From a virus: a stretch of 64,000 bases of DNA. Positions 24,683 to 33,118 of this stretch are shown here, in pieces. The notes below the pieces were generated by a model, which was not told where the DNA came from, did not search any database, and saw nothing but the letters and a program-made list of their open reading frames with translations. Location of the stretch: positions 78,797 to 142,796 of IMG/VR virus record IMGVR_UViG_3300025012_000035; one strand, given 5' to 3'. The stretch's first letter is position 1, and each line of letters starts with the position of its first letter. The position numbers and the translations under genes were made by a program.

Positions 24683-25150
24683 ATGGATATTACAATAACT
24701 AAAGAAATTAAACCTTGTCCCTTTTGTGGTGGTATTGGAGAAATTCATAATGAAGGTGATTGGGGTTCAATTTGGGTACAATGTAGAGAATGCAATGCTG
24801 AAGGATCTTGGATTGATACTCATGATGGATATAATGAAAATGATGCGATTGATAGATGGAATAATAGAAAATGTCCAGAAACAATTATAAATGAAGAAAT
24901 AGTTTGGCTTTATACGCATTGTAGAGCAATTGGAATGAAGAATCAAAGTGACTCTAAGAAAATTGAACATGATATTGCATTATTTACCATTGAATTAAAA
25001 CAAACACTTGAACAATTATTAGAAGTTATAAAACCAATGACGGAAGATATTGATTTTTATCCTAAATGTTTAAAATCATCAAATAAGAATGATAAAGATT
25101 GCCAATTAAAAATTGCTGTTAATAATGCCAGAAAATTATTAGGCGTATAA
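24683..25150 (+). CDS. Lar-like restriction-alleviation zinc-ribbon protein, 155 aa
   Basis: ATG 24683 follows AAAAGGAGG; the frame is open further upstream but without a signal. Residues 8-60 read KPCPFCGGIGEIHNE, WGSIWVQCRECNAEGSW and NENDAIDRWNNR, the Lar_restr_allev pattern (CPFCGG ... C..C.A.G ... A...WN.R). The name comes from Rac prophage Lar, which relieves type I restriction; most members are untested. The C-terminal 95 residues are helical and unassigned. Confidence 0.7.
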   Translation: MDITITKEIKPCPFCGGIGEIHNEGDWGSIWVQCRECNAEGSWIDTHDGYNENDAIDRWNNRKCPETIINEEIVWLYTHCRAIGMKNQSDSKKIEHDIALFTIELKQTLEQLLEVIKPMTEDIDFYPKCLKSSNKNDKDCQLKIAVNNARKLLGV

Positions 25151-25180
25151 TATAAATAATTATTAAGGAGGAATAATATT

Positions 25181-25360
25181 ATGTATAAAATAGGCAAAAT
25201 TCTATTAGGATGGTATGGTGGACAATACGAAGATTCAGGATTCTTTAAAACTAGAGAAGATGCAGAAAGAGGAGTATTTTGTGATGATAGATTACATGAG
25301 TTATTTTCAGAATATGAAGGAAAGAAAATAAAAATTACTATTGAAATTGTGGAGGAGTAG
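25181..25360 (+). CDS. Hypothetical protein, 59 aa
   Basis: ATG after AAGGAGG. GWYGGQYEDSGFFKTREDAERGVFCDD, then a strand ending KIKITIEIVEE. Its end supplies the ribosome-binding site GGAGGAG of the next gene. No family recognised. Confidence 0.5.
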   Translation: MYKIGKILLGWYGGQYEDSGFFKTREDAERGVFCDDRLHELFSEYEGKKIKITIEIVEE

Positions 25361-25371
25361 GAGTATATATT

Positions 25372-25614
25372 ATGAAATATGAAAAACCAAAATGTGATGA
25401 TTGTAATTCAGAATTAATATATGTTAGTGAAATAACTATGGATAAAGTAAGAAAAATAAATAAAAATGGTCAAATATCTAAAAAAGAAGATTTAAGACCT
25501 TGGGCAGATAATGGTATTGAATTTTTAAGATGTCCTAATTTTGATTGTTATAATTCTTATGAAGTTGATTATGATGATAAAGATAGAATAATAAAAGGTG
25601 AAAGAATATGGTAA
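25372..25614 (+). CDS. Small zinc-binding protein, 80 aa
   Basis: ATG after GGAGGAG. KPKCDDCNSELIYVSEI and FLRCPNFDCYNSYEVDY give a CxxC...CxxxxC arrangement. Function unknown. Confidence 0.55.
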   Translation: MKYEKPKCDDCNSELIYVSEITMDKVRKINKNGQISKKEDLRPWADNGIEFLRCPNFDCYNSYEVDYDDKDRIIKGERIW

Positions 25615-25704
25615 TATATAATTATTTCCAAACCATTATTTTATTCAAATGTTAAAATATAATAATTATGAAAGATTATGAATTTTAAATGGAGGTTGAT
25701 AGGC

Positions 25705-26010
25705 ATGGAAGATATGATTAAACAAACTAAATCTACTAATAAATGTATTTGTCCGTATTGTAATGTAATGTTTTATGTTTACCCACCACCAGCACATGGT
25801 CAGGATAAAATTATAAAATGTTCTTCATGTAAAAAAGAAATTAAAGTTACAGCTACAGTTGAATTTACGTGTCATACTATTAAAGACCAATCAAAATCTA
25901 CAAATCCTGTAGTAAAAGAAAATAAACGCAATGATTATGACTATGGAAGAGAAATGTATTTAGCAGGACATAGGGATGCTTATAGGAATTTTGCAAGAAA
26001 AATATTTTAA
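25705..26010 (+). CDS. Zinc-ribbon protein, 101 aa
   Basis: ATG 25705 follows GGAGG; an in-frame ATG at 25678 lies before that signal. KCICPYCNVMFYVYPPPAHGQDKIIKCSSCKKEIKV (two CxxC knuckles) forms the N-terminal half, a polar region follows with YDYGREMYLAGHRDAYRN at the end. Function unknown. Confidence 0.6.
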   Translation: MEDMIKQTKSTNKCICPYCNVMFYVYPPPAHGQDKIIKCSSCKKEIKVTATVEFTCHTIKDQSKSTNPVVKENKRNDYDYGREMYLAGHRDAYRNFARKIF

Positions 26011-26025
26011 GGAGAAAATTAAGTT

Positions 26026-26295
26026 ATGGAGATAAACGAAACACAGAAAAACCTAATTGCTATATACGGAGATAATGTATTTGAAGAAATACTTAATGAA
26101 ATTAATTATTTAAAGAAATATTCAAACATCACATTTGACCAAAAATATATAAGATTAAGTTTATCTTTTTGTGCTATGAAAGCAGAGCAAATAATTAATG
26201 GTGAAAAGAAAAAATGTAGTTTACGGTCATTAGTGAGTGAAAGTTTTGGAGAGGTTGAAATATATAGAAGTAATATTTGTGGTGGTGAATTGTAA
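26026..26295 (+). CDS. Hypothetical protein, 89 aa
   Basis: ATG after AAGGAG. Helical, acidic N-terminal half (FEEILNEINYLKKYSN), then FCAMKAEQIINGEKKKC. No family recognised. Confidence 0.5.
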   Translation: MEINETQKNLIAIYGDNVFEEILNEINYLKKYSNITFDQKYIRLSLSFCAMKAEQIINGEKKKCSLRSLVSESFGEVEIYRSNICGGEL

Positions 26296-26297
26296 TC

Positions 26298-26525
26298 ATG
26301 AAATACAAAAAAGAAAAGTGTCCTAGTTGTTTTAAACATGATATTATAATGATAACTGAACCAGAAGATATGAATAAACCATGTTTTATATGTAAATCAT
26401 GCAATCATCAATTTACAGTAGGTAAGACAGGTTATGAGTATGCAGAATATGTATTAAATAGACAAGAGAATAAAAAGAAACATGAAAATTTTATATTTAA
26501 AACTTTTGAAGAATATAATAATTAA
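26298..26525 (+). CDS. Zinc-ribbon protein, 75 aa
   Basis: ATG two bases after the previous stop; GGTGG upstream. EKCPSCFKHDIIMI and CFICKSCNHQFTV give a CxxC...CxxC ribbon like those of TFIIS/DnaJ-type knuckles. Basic helix at the end. Confidence 0.6.
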   Translation: MKYKKEKCPSCFKHDIIMITEPEDMNKPCFICKSCNHQFTVGKTGYEYAEYVLNRQENKKKHENFIFKTFEEYNN

Positions 26526-26549
26526 AAAGATAAAGGAGAAAATTAAATC

Positions 26550-26981
26550 ATGGATGAATTTATTTATAGCATATCCGTAAGTGTAGATATGATAGGACAA
26601 AAGATAGGATCTGAAAATATAAAATCACAGTATTTAATGAGAGTAGAAAAATACAAAATTAAGAGTGAAACTAACTTTAATTATGTTTTATATAATAGAA
26701 CGCAAAGAGTTAAGAAATCAGAATATGAAATAATTAAAGAAGGATGGACGAGAAATAGTAGTAGATGTATCGGATTTATAATTTGGACAAAAGATAAAGA
26801 AAAGATTAAAGTATATAAAGAAATGTTGATTCAGAAAATAATTGATACTATTAATATCTATAGAAATGAATTGAATATATTAGAATCGGCAATGAATGAA
26901 GAAATTGAAGTATCTTTTAGAGATAATAGTTTAGATGAATATAAGAGATATGAAGGTAAGATTGCGGAAGATATGTTTTGA
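26550..26981 (+). CDS. Hypothetical protein, 143 aa
   Basis: ATG after AAAGGAG. Beta-like first half with WTRNSSRCIGFIIWTKDKEKIK, helical second half. No family recognised. Confidence 0.55.
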   Translation: MDEFIYSISVSVDMIGQKIGSENIKSQYLMRVEKYKIKSETNFNYVLYNRTQRVKKSEYEIIKEGWTRNSSRCIGFIIWTKDKEKIKVYKEMLIQKIIDTINIYRNELNILESAMNEEIEVSFRDNSLDEYKRYEGKIAEDMF

Positions 26982-27018
26982 TTAATATTAGTAAAGATTT
27001 AGAAAGGAGTAATCAATA

Positions 27019-27210
27019 ATGAAAGAAACTCAAATTAATTGGAAAAGTACGGACGATGAAATTAATAATATGACTATTGAACAAGCAATTGAATTACTAC
27101 AAAAACAAATTATATTAGGAGAATCTAAAGGTGAGTTTAAACCTAGAAAACACATGATTAAAGCATATAAAATAGCAGTAGATTCAATGAAAATTGTGCT
27201 TGACAAATAA
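27019..27210 (+). CDS. Hypothetical protein, 63 aa
   Basis: ATG after AAAGGAG. Helical (TIEQAIELLQKQIILGESKGE). The 3' end contains the -35 of the next promoter. No family recognised. Confidence 0.5.
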   Translation: MKETQINWKSTDDEINNMTIEQAIELLQKQIILGESKGEFKPRKHMIKAYKIAVDSMKIVLDK

Positions 27211-27228
27211 TTAACAGAATGGTAATAT
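27200..27228 (+). promoter_or_regulatory. Sigma-70-type promoter overlapping a gene end
   Basis: TTGACA at 27200-27205, 17-base spacer, TAATAT at 27223-27228. It shares ACAGAATGGTAATATAAT with the promoter at 1627. Confidence 0.75.
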
Positions 27229-27278
27229 AATAATTGTAGTAAGTAGTAAATAATAATTAATAAAAAAGGAGAATCAAA

Positions 27279-27611
27279 ATGAATACTAACAATAACAATG
27301 AATTAAAAATTAGAGCAAGTAATCGTATGAAAGAAGTAATCAGAAAACATATTAATGATCAACCAATTTGTCCAACTATTGCAATTATAAATGGTGAAAG
27401 AATTCAAGGAAAATATTTAGAAAACATTGATTTAATAGTTATGATAAATACAAATATTCATCAATATGGATTATGCAACAGAGATATTTGCAGAGTAGTT
27501 GGTGAAGTAATTGATGGAAATATTGTTGTAAAAAGATTAGAGGATAATCATGTAGGGATAGTTGAGAAAAGACAAGTAGATTTACCAATGTGGTTAGAGT
27601 ATGATTTGTAA
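27279..27611 (+). CDS. Hypothetical protein, 110 aa
   Basis: ATG after AAAAAGGAG, own promoter. Residues 30-110 look like a small beta barrel (TIAIINGERIQGKYLENIDL..., GEVIDGNIVVKRLEDNHVGIVEK). No family recognised. Confidence 0.55.
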   Translation: MNTNNNNELKIRASNRMKEVIRKHINDQPICPTIAIINGERIQGKYLENIDLIVMINTNIHQYGLCNRDICRVVGEVIDGNIVVKRLEDNHVGIVEKRQVDLPMWLEYDL

Positions 27612-27626
27612 AAAATAATTATAATT

Positions 27627-27702
27627 AAAATATATTCTTCAATTGAGTAAAATCAAGAGAAGATAAAGGGTGAGATTTACACCCAATTAGAGCTAATACA
27701 AT
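27627..27702 (+). repeat. Two-hairpin intergenic repeat, copy 1
   Basis: Shares AGAAGATAAAGGGTGAGATT and TACACCCAATTAGAGCTAA with 46532-46606. GGGTG and CACCC form a stem; the second copy has CACCT, still pairing by G-U. TATTCTTC upstream can pair with GAAGATA. A structured leader or terminator-like element before the next gene. Confidence 0.6.
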
Positions 27703-27778
27703 CTAATGAATCAAACTAAATAGTTTGAATAAATTTTGCATTTGGTTATGATATGGAAAATAAAGGGGAAAAATAATT

Positions 27779-28060
27779 ATGTTAAGCAAAGAAAGAATAG
27801 AAGAATTATCAGGTAAAGTAGAACAAGGTAATAATGCAAAAAAATTATTAAGTGAATATGAAGGTTTGATTGAACAAAGAGAACATTTAATTAATATTAG
27901 AAATAAATCTATTAAATGTAGAAAAATAAATATGGAAGTTTCTTATAATCATAGTATTGCATTTAATGTTAATATGAGTGATTATGCAATAAGTCAAATT
28001 AATAAAATTATAGATAATGAAATAGAATTTATTGATTCTAAGTTAAATAATTTTATTTAA
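27779..28060 (+). CDS. Hypothetical protein, 93 aa
   Basis: ATG about ten bases after AAAGGGG. Helical N-terminal half (KERIEELSGKVEQGNNAKKLLSEYEGLIEQREHL), likely coiled coil. No family recognised. Confidence 0.5.
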   Translation: MLSKERIEELSGKVEQGNNAKKLLSEYEGLIEQREHLINIRNKSIKCRKINMEVSYNHSIAFNVNMSDYAISQINKIIDNEIEFIDSKLNNFI

Positions 28061-28084
28061 ATAGAAAAACGAGGAGAAATTAAC

Positions 28085-28341
28085 ATGAAACTAAAAACAG
28101 AATATAATTGCGTATGTGGTAGTAAAGAATTTTTCACAAAACAAAATACTAAAATAAACAATGCATTCAAACAGGACTTTATTGCTCTGGTTGTGGTAGA
28201 TGGATTAAATGGATGAGTAAAGAAGAAGTAAGATTATTTGAGAAATATTTAGAATTTACGAAAACAGAAAAAATAGAAGGTGATATTGAGGAAGATGAGT
28301 TTAGAGAACAATTTGATTTTAATCGTCCTGCACACTCGTGA
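28085..28341 (+). pseudogene. Zinc-ribbon gene, frameshifted and cut by an IS605-type insertion
   Basis: ATG after GAGGAG. Reads YNCVCGSKEFFTKQ, then after a one-base shift TGLYCSGCGRWIKWMSKEEV, a CxC/CxxC ribbon. The acidic tail runs into the left end of the tnpB element. A 3' fragment (ITQVSNKNLLEELARRIRKG) lies beyond the element at 29675. Probably one small phage zinc protein broken twice. Confidence 0.55.
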
Positions 28342-28354
28342 CTTCAGTCGTGAG
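28335..28354 (+). other. Left-end subterminal hairpin of the IS605-type element
   Basis: CTCGTGACT pairs with AGTCGTGAG through two G-U pairs, with a two-base loop. This is the hairpin recognised by HUH transposases in related elements. Confidence 0.65.
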
Positions 28355-28420
28355 TTAAGGATGATATAATAAATATAAATTTAATAATATAAATATAATA
28401 AAGGAAAGGAGTGAAGTTTA

Positions 28421-29569
28421 ATTAAAGGTTTTAAATATCGTATTTACCCAACTAAAACACAACAAGAACAAATAAAAATAATGTTTAATGGAAAAAGATT
28501 TGTTTGGAATCATTTCTTAGCATTAAATAAAAAAAGATTAAAAATTAATGAAAGAATTTTAACATATTATCAAATGTCTTCACTTCTTACTCAATTTAAA
28601 AAAGAACAAGAATGGTTAAAACAATGTGAAAAATCTATATTACAAAATACATTAAAAGATCTATATAATGCATTTCAAGAATATTTTAAGAAAACTAGAG
28701 GTTTTCCAAAATTTAAATCTTACAAAAATAATCATCAATCAATTAAAATAAGTTTTACTAATAACAATATAGAAGTTTTTGAAAAAGAAATACAATATAC
28801 ATTAACAAATAAATATAAGAAACAAAACTGTAAAATTAAACTTCCTAAAATTAAAAAAGTAAAATTAGCTTATTCAAGACAATATGAAGGTAGAATATTA
28901 TCTGCAACAATATTACAATTACCTTCAGGAAAATATTTTGTTAGTTTATGCTGTGCCGATATAGAAAATAATAAATTTCAACAAACAAATAATAAAATAG
29001 GAATTGATTTAGGCATTAAAGAATTTGCGATTTTTAATACTGGGGGAAAGATAGATAATCCAAAATATTATAGAAAATATGAACAAAAACTTAAAAAGAA
29101 ACAAAGAAAATTATCAAGTAAACAAAAAGGTAGTAAAAATAAAAACAAGCAGAGAATTAGAATAGCAAGATTGCATGAAAAAATCTATAATACTAGATTG
29201 GATTTTCTTCATAAATTAACTACTAGACTAGTTAAAGAGAATGATATTATATGTATTGAGAATTTAAAAGTTAGTGAAATGTTACAAGATAAGAAAAATA
29301 AAAATTTACATAAATCAATTTCTGATGCAAGTTTTTATGAATTTAAAAGACAATTACAATATAAAACATTATGTAATGATAAAATATTAAGTATTATAGA
29401 TCAATACTTTCCAAGTAGTAAACTTTGTTCTGATTGCGGTTTTAAATATAATGATTTAACATTAGATATTAGAGAATGGAAATGTAAAAAATGTGGTAGT
29501 ATTCATGATAGAGACATAAACGCTGCAATTAATATTTTAAATGAAGGATTAAGATTATTAGTGAGTTAA
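28421..29569 (+). CDS. tnpB: TnpB RNA-guided nuclease, IS605 type, about 382 aa
   Basis: GGAG at 28408-28411 is followed nine bases later by ATT, which opens IKGFKYRIYPTKTQQEQI, the expected TnpB N-terminus. The first ATG (28481) would remove 20 residues. RuvC residues are intact: GIDLGIKEFAIF, ICIENLKVSEML, a CSDCG...CKKCG zinc finger and HDRDINAAINIL. Likely a functional guided nuclease. Confidence 0.88.
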   Translation: MKGFKYRIYPTKTQQEQIKIMFNGKRFVWNHFLALNKKRLKINERILTYYQMSSLLTQFKKEQEWLKQCEKSILQNTLKDLYNAFQEYFKKTRGFPKFKSYKNNHQSIKISFTNNNIEVFEKEIQYTLTNKYKKQNCKIKLPKIKKVKLAYSRQYEGRILSATILQLPSGKYFVSLCCADIENNKFQQTNNKIGIDLGIKEFAIFNTGGKIDNPKYYRKYEQKLKKKQRKLSSKQKGSKNKNKQRIRIARLHEKIYNTRLDFLHKLTTRLVKENDIICIENLKVSEMLQDKKNKNLHKSISDASFYEFKRQLQYKTLCNDKILSIIDQYFPSSKLCSDCGFKYNDLTLDIREWKCKKCGSIHDRDINAAINILNEGLRLLVS

Positions 29570-29675
29570 ACAAATATTGATGAACTGTAGGAACTACAGG
29601 GATAGCTTCTGGAGAAAGTAGGTTGCGAAATCTATGAAAGAAGAATCCTGCGACTTTAGTCGTGGGAGGTTCAAA
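29570..29675 (+). ncRNA. Putative omega RNA / right end of the IS605-type element
   Basis: The region after tnpB contains CTGTAG...CTACAG, GAGAAAGTAGGTTGCGAAATC, and the end hairpin CGACT/AGTCG at 29651-29662, then GGGAGGTTCAA. TnpB guide RNAs in this family end at this right-end motif, with the guide taken from flanking DNA (here starting ATTACTCAAG). Confidence 0.6.
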
Positions 29676-29746
29676 TTACTCAAGTTAGCAATAAAAATTT
29701 ACTTGAAGAGTTAGCAAGAAGAATTAGAAAAGGTAGTATTAATTGA
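29675..29746 (+). pseudogene. 3' fragment of the gene interrupted by the IS605-type element
   Basis: Open frame from the element boundary, ITQVSNKNLLEELARRIRKGSIN, to TGA 29744-29746. No start or ribosome-binding site. Fits as the C-terminus of the zinc-ribbon gene beginning at 28085. Confidence 0.5.
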
Positions 29747-29755
29747 GGTGAAAAT

Positions 29756-30319
29756 ATGGGATTAAGAAAAATGACAATGGGTAAATTCCATTGGAATGAA
29801 AGATGTAAAATATGTGGTCAATACATCTTAGAAGGTGAGGAAACTTATATAGTATATCCTCCACAAAATGATAATGTATTAACATGGGGAATTGTCCATG
29901 CGAAAGAGTTAGACGATATATCTGAAGGATTATCAGAAGAAGAAAAAATGGATAAATTAAGAGGCATGAAGAAACCTAGATTTAAAGGTTTTACAGAAGA
30001 GCAGAAAAATAATGCTGAATTGTTTAAGGAATTGTGTTTTAAAAGAGGATTTAGAAAACATACATTATCAAAAAGAACTTTGAAATTTAGTAAACGTGGT
30101 ACATCATTTAAGATTACATATGACATGATTACTGAAAATATCAGTTATGATTATAGACATAAAGGATTATTCGATGGATTGTTTATAATGCAAATTATAT
30201 CTGAATTAAAACATGAATTTGAGAAATTGCAAGGGAAAGTTCCATGTAAGATAGTAACTGTAGGAAGTATTATTAATGATGCATTAGAGAAAACAAATGA
30301 ATTGATGGGAATAAAGTAG
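29756..30319 (+). CDS. Hypothetical protein with N-terminal zinc knuckle, 187 aa
   Basis: ATG after GAGGTG. HWNERCKICGQYILEGEETYIVYPP suggests a treble-clef-like start with CxxC. A middle charged region and a C-terminal helix follow (IISELKHEFEKLQGK). No family recognised. The reading frame is intact although the neighbours are broken. Confidence 0.55.
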   Translation: MGLRKMTMGKFHWNERCKICGQYILEGEETYIVYPPQNDNVLTWGIVHAKELDDISEGLSEEEKMDKLRGMKKPRFKGFTEEQKNNAELFKELCFKRGFRKHTLSKRTLKFSKRGTSFKITYDMITENISYDYRHKGLFDGLFIMQIISELKHEFEKLQGKVPCKIVTVGSIINDALEKTNELMGIK

Positions 30320-30327
30320 GTGAAAAT

Positions 30328-30529
30328 ATGAATAAAGAATTACTTTATAAATCCGAAGGTGTAAATGATTGTGTTAAATGGTTAATTAAAGAAATTAAAT
30401 CAAGAACAACAAAATAATTTCTATTATTCTAGTATAGATTATAATGAAAGAATTAATACTATGGTAAGAATTAAAATATCATTAGAAAAGTATGCTAAAA
30501 AGTTAAAATATCAAGCAAATGAAAGTTAA
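30328..30529 (+). pseudogene. Small gene with frameshift
   Basis: ATG after AGGTG reads MNKELLYKSEGVNDCVKWLI...K to TAA 30415-30417. The +1 frame continues QQNNFYYSSIDYNERINTMV... to TAA 30527-30529. One inserted base near 30400 would explain it. Confidence 0.45.
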
Positions 30530-30547
30530 TTTAAAGTAGGTGTTATT

Positions 30548-30712
30548 ATGCAATATAAAGATAAAAAAGGTTGTATATGGAATAAGGTTAAATACGATAT
30601 TGATAAAGAATGGATATGGGTAGTTAAGATTAGAGATGAAAATGGTAATAAGGTTTATAATTGGAAACCTAAAAGAATTAAATTAGAATGGTTAGAATTG
30701 ATAGTAGATTAA
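30548..30712 (+). CDS. Hypothetical protein, 54 aa
   Basis: ATG after AGTAGGTG. Beta-rich and basic with many Trp (WNKVKYDIDKEWIWVVKIRD, NWKPKRIKLEW). No family recognised. Confidence 0.45.
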   Translation: MQYKDKKGCIWNKVKYDIDKEWIWVVKIRDENGNKVYNWKPKRIKLEWLELIVD

Positions 30713-30752
30713 CAGATTAATAATATAATAAATTAAAAGGAGGATAATTAAA

Positions 30753-30965
30753 ATTTTTAGTAAACATAAATATAGCACTAAGTTTAGAAAACATCGTAGA
30801 AGTTTAACAGAAGGTATAAATGCAAGAAGTATAGAATATGAAGAAAAGCAATTGGCAAGTTTATATAGTAGTATGCAGAAACTTAAGAAACATGAAAAGT
30901 TATATAGTTTAAATGTCGATAAAGAGACTTTGAAATTGTGCCGTAGATTAGGAATAAGTATTTAA
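30753..30965 (+). CDS. Basic helical protein, 70 aa, apparent ATT start
   Basis: AAAAGGAGG is followed nine bases later by ATT; no ATG or other usual start lies in the frame near it. IFSKHKYSTKFRKHRRSLTEGI is very basic; the rest is helical. Possibly nucleic-acid binding. Confidence 0.5.
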   Translation: MFSKHKYSTKFRKHRRSLTEGINARSIEYEEKQLASLYSSMQKLKKHEKLYSLNVDKETLKLCRRLGISI

Positions 30966-30987
30966 AAAAGGATGATAAATAATAATA

Positions 30988-31869
30988 ATGAACATAAAAA
31001 ATATTTTCAAAGGCAAGGTGTTAAGAAAAATATATTGTATAAGAAAAAATACATATGCAGATAAAACTACATATACAGAATTTGCAGAATATAAAATATT
31101 ATGTGAATGTAAAAATGAGATTGTTTTTAAAATTGGTGAAAGGTATCATGTTGATAAATTAGATATAACTGTTACAATTGAAGATATAATTAAAGGTGAA
31201 AATGGTGAATATATTTATTACACTGATTATATAAGTATAATCGAAGATGAAAAAAGTAAACTGTCAGAAAAAGAAACAGATAAAATAATAAAAGAATATT
31301 CAGATATAATTAAAAAAGAGGATAAAGAAAGAGAAGAAAGAATTAAACAATTAATGATTAAACCTATCAAAGAAGTAATGACAAATGGATATTATTATAT
31401 TGCTAGAAGATATTTTTCTTATTGTGGTGTACAGAAACCATATTTAACACAGAGTATAATTGAAGCATTTGATTTTGGGTGTCGTCTCGATTGTATGGAA
31501 CGAAAATATTTAAACGATGATATTAGATTTTTGTTAGAAACTTATAATATTGATTTTATAAAAAATAATTTTAAATATGAGAGAATATATGAAAAAGAAT
31601 ATAATAATTTATGTATAGAAGAAGAAAATTATATTAAGAAAAATAAATTGCATAAATTTTATCCGTATTATATAAATAATGATGGAACATATAAAGATTT
31701 GAATAAAAGTAAAGAATTAATACTACATGCAACAAATATTTTAGAAGGACAAGGATTTAGAATTAGTCATGGTCATAAAACAATAAAAATAACAAAAGAT
31801 TCAAGTAAAAATATAAATATGTATGCATTTAATTATTTGATTAGATATTGTGGTTATTTTAAAATATAA
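30988..31869 (+). CDS. Hypothetical protein, 293 aa
   Basis: ATG about 14 bases after AAAGGATG. A beta-rich first third is followed by an acidic Glu/Lys helix (EKETDKIIKEYSDIIKKEDKEREERIKQ). The C-terminal domain contains CGVQKPYLTQSIIEAFDFGCRLDCMERKYL. No catalytic motif or family recognised. Confidence 0.55.
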   Translation: MNIKNIFKGKVLRKIYCIRKNTYADKTTYTEFAEYKILCECKNEIVFKIGERYHVDKLDITVTIEDIIKGENGEYIYYTDYISIIEDEKSKLSEKETDKIIKEYSDIIKKEDKEREERIKQLMIKPIKEVMTNGYYYIARRYFSYCGVQKPYLTQSIIEAFDFGCRLDCMERKYLNDDIRFLLETYNIDFIKNNFKYERIYEKEYNNLCIEEENYIKKNKLHKFYPYYINNDGTYKDLNKSKELILHATNILEGQGFRISHGHKTIKITKDSSKNINMYAFNYLIRYCGYFKI

Positions 31870-31917
31870 TAATATAGAACATCTATTTGATCTGGAAAGC
31901 GAGGTGAAATATAAATT

Positions 31918-32109
31918 ATGAAAAAATTAGTAATCACAAATGGTAAATATTATATTGGTGAAGATAATAATGGTTATTTCAAAACAGAAAGTTTAAATGA
32001 TGCAAAAGATTTTAAATGGTGTTGGTTATTTGCTAGAAAGAAAGATTTTTTAGATGGAATTAATAATCGTTTTAATAATCGTGATAATTTTAGATTTGAA
32101 AATATGTAG
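31918..32109 (+). CDS. Hypothetical protein, 63 aa
   Basis: ATG after GAGGTG. Beta-hairpin-like ITNGKYYIGEDNNGYFKTESLNDAKDFKW, as seen in small phage proteins. Function unknown. Confidence 0.5.
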   Translation: MKKLVITNGKYYIGEDNNGYFKTESLNDAKDFKWCWLFARKKDFLDGINNRFNNRDNFRFENM

Positions 32110-32145
32110 TTATTTTAATTAAATATAAAAGTGAGGTGAAATTTT

Positions 32146-32325
32146 ATGATTAATTGGACAAAATCAGATATGTGTATAGCAATTAGAAGTTTTGCAATGG
32201 GTAATAAAGTACAATGTAGATTTAAAAAATCAACATGGACTTTTGATTTATCTAAAAATAATGGTTGTATTATTTTGAATCAAACAATGATTGATTTTGG
32301 TGAATGGTATGTTGAATTTAAATAA
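32146..32325 (+). CDS. Hypothetical protein, 59 aa
   Basis: ATG after GTGAGGTG. Beta-rich, e.g. KVQCRFKKSTWTFDLSKNNGCIIL. The GTGAGGTGAAA ribosome-binding context is shared by its neighbours. No family recognised. Confidence 0.5.
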   Translation: MINWTKSDMCIAIRSFAMGNKVQCRFKKSTWTFDLSKNNGCIILNQTMIDFGEWYVEFK

Positions 32326-32346
32326 TTAAAAGTGAGGTGAAAATTT

Positions 32347-32493
32347 ATGTTAGAAAAATTCATTAATGATATTAAAGTTGCTCAGAGTGATGAAAATATT
32401 AAAGAAATTCTATGTAATTTTTATGCGGTAATTCAGATGGATTCTAAAGTTAGACAAGAGTTTGATAGATATTTAAATGAAGCGAATAAGTAA
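32347..32493 (+). CDS. Hypothetical helical protein, 48 aa
   Basis: ATG after GTGAGGTG. LEKFINDIKVAQSDENIKEIL... is helical and acidic. No family recognised. Confidence 0.45.
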   Translation: MLEKFINDIKVAQSDENIKEILCNFYAVIQMDSKVRQEFDRYLNEANK

Positions 32494-32546
32494 TTGTATC
32501 AATAGTAAGATTCATTCAAACTTTAGAAAGGAGATAAATTTAAACC

Positions 32547-32840
32547 ATGATGACATTAGAGCAAAAACAAACATTCTATACCACAGATTTCATTAAAGAT
32601 TTACATTGTGATATTTGCAAAAGAGAAATAACGAATGAAAAATTATTTAAATTGGAAACATCATTTGTAGAAGTAACTCACGAAGGTAAGTATCTATCTC
32701 AAGTATTTGATGATGAGAATAATGATAAACAACATATTTGTAAAAACTGTATTCAATTGATTAGAGGTTTATCAGAAGATACAATGGAATATATAAGAGA
32801 TAGATTAGATTGGGATAAAAATGTGATAGAGGATAAATAG
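32547..32840 (+). CDS. Zinc-binding protein, 97 aa
   Basis: ATG after AAAGGAG, preceded by a TTCATTCAAA motif. LHCDICKREI and HICKNCIQLIRG form a CxxC...CxxC pair about 50 residues apart with a beta segment between. Function unknown. Confidence 0.6.
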   Translation: MMTLEQKQTFYTTDFIKDLHCDICKREITNEKLFKLETSFVEVTHEGKYLSQVFDDENNDKQHICKNCIQLIRGLSEDTMEYIRDRLDWDKNVIEDK

Positions 32841-32855
32841 AAAGGGGGCAATAAT

Positions 32856-33092
32856 ATGGATTGTGCATGTAACGCAAATAAAAGAAAACCTATTAATAAA
32901 GAAAAATATAAAATAATAGGTAAAAGCAATTTTAATTATGACAATGTTAGTGATACTTTAATTTGTGATAACTTATCTAAATATTATGGTGAAAAGATTT
33001 TAAAATTCTTACGAGATGATATGGGTGATAATGATACATATTACCCGAAGTTAGTTGACCAAAACTATGTATTATATGAATGGAAACCATAA
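32856..33092 (+). CDS. Hypothetical protein, 78 aa
   Basis: ATG after AAAGGGGG. Opens MDCACNANKRKPINKEKYKI, with a CxC near the start; the rest is acidic. No family recognised. Confidence 0.5.
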   Translation: MDCACNANKRKPINKEKYKIIGKSNFNYDNVSDTLICDNLSKYYGEKILKFLRDDMGDNDTYYPKLVDQNYVLYEWKP

Positions 33093-33118
33093 AATAAAAG
33101 TAAAGGAGAAAATTAATT

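Larger units (their letters stand above)
28335..29673 (+). mobile_element. IS605-type (IS1341-like) element carrying only tnpB
   Basis: Left hairpin CTCGTGACTTCAGTCGTGAG at 28335-28354, a single ORF for TnpB, and right hairpin CGACTTTAGTCG followed by TGGGAGGTTCAA ending near 29673. These are the subterminal hairpins of IS200/IS605 elements. No tnpA (HUH transposase) is present, so it would move only with help in trans. Confidence 0.8.

Noticed and set aside
29650-29680. GGTTCAAAT resembling a tRNA T-loop
   Set aside because: It belongs to the right end of the IS605-type element; no acceptor stem, D-arm or anticodon arm surrounds it. No other tRNA candidate was seen.
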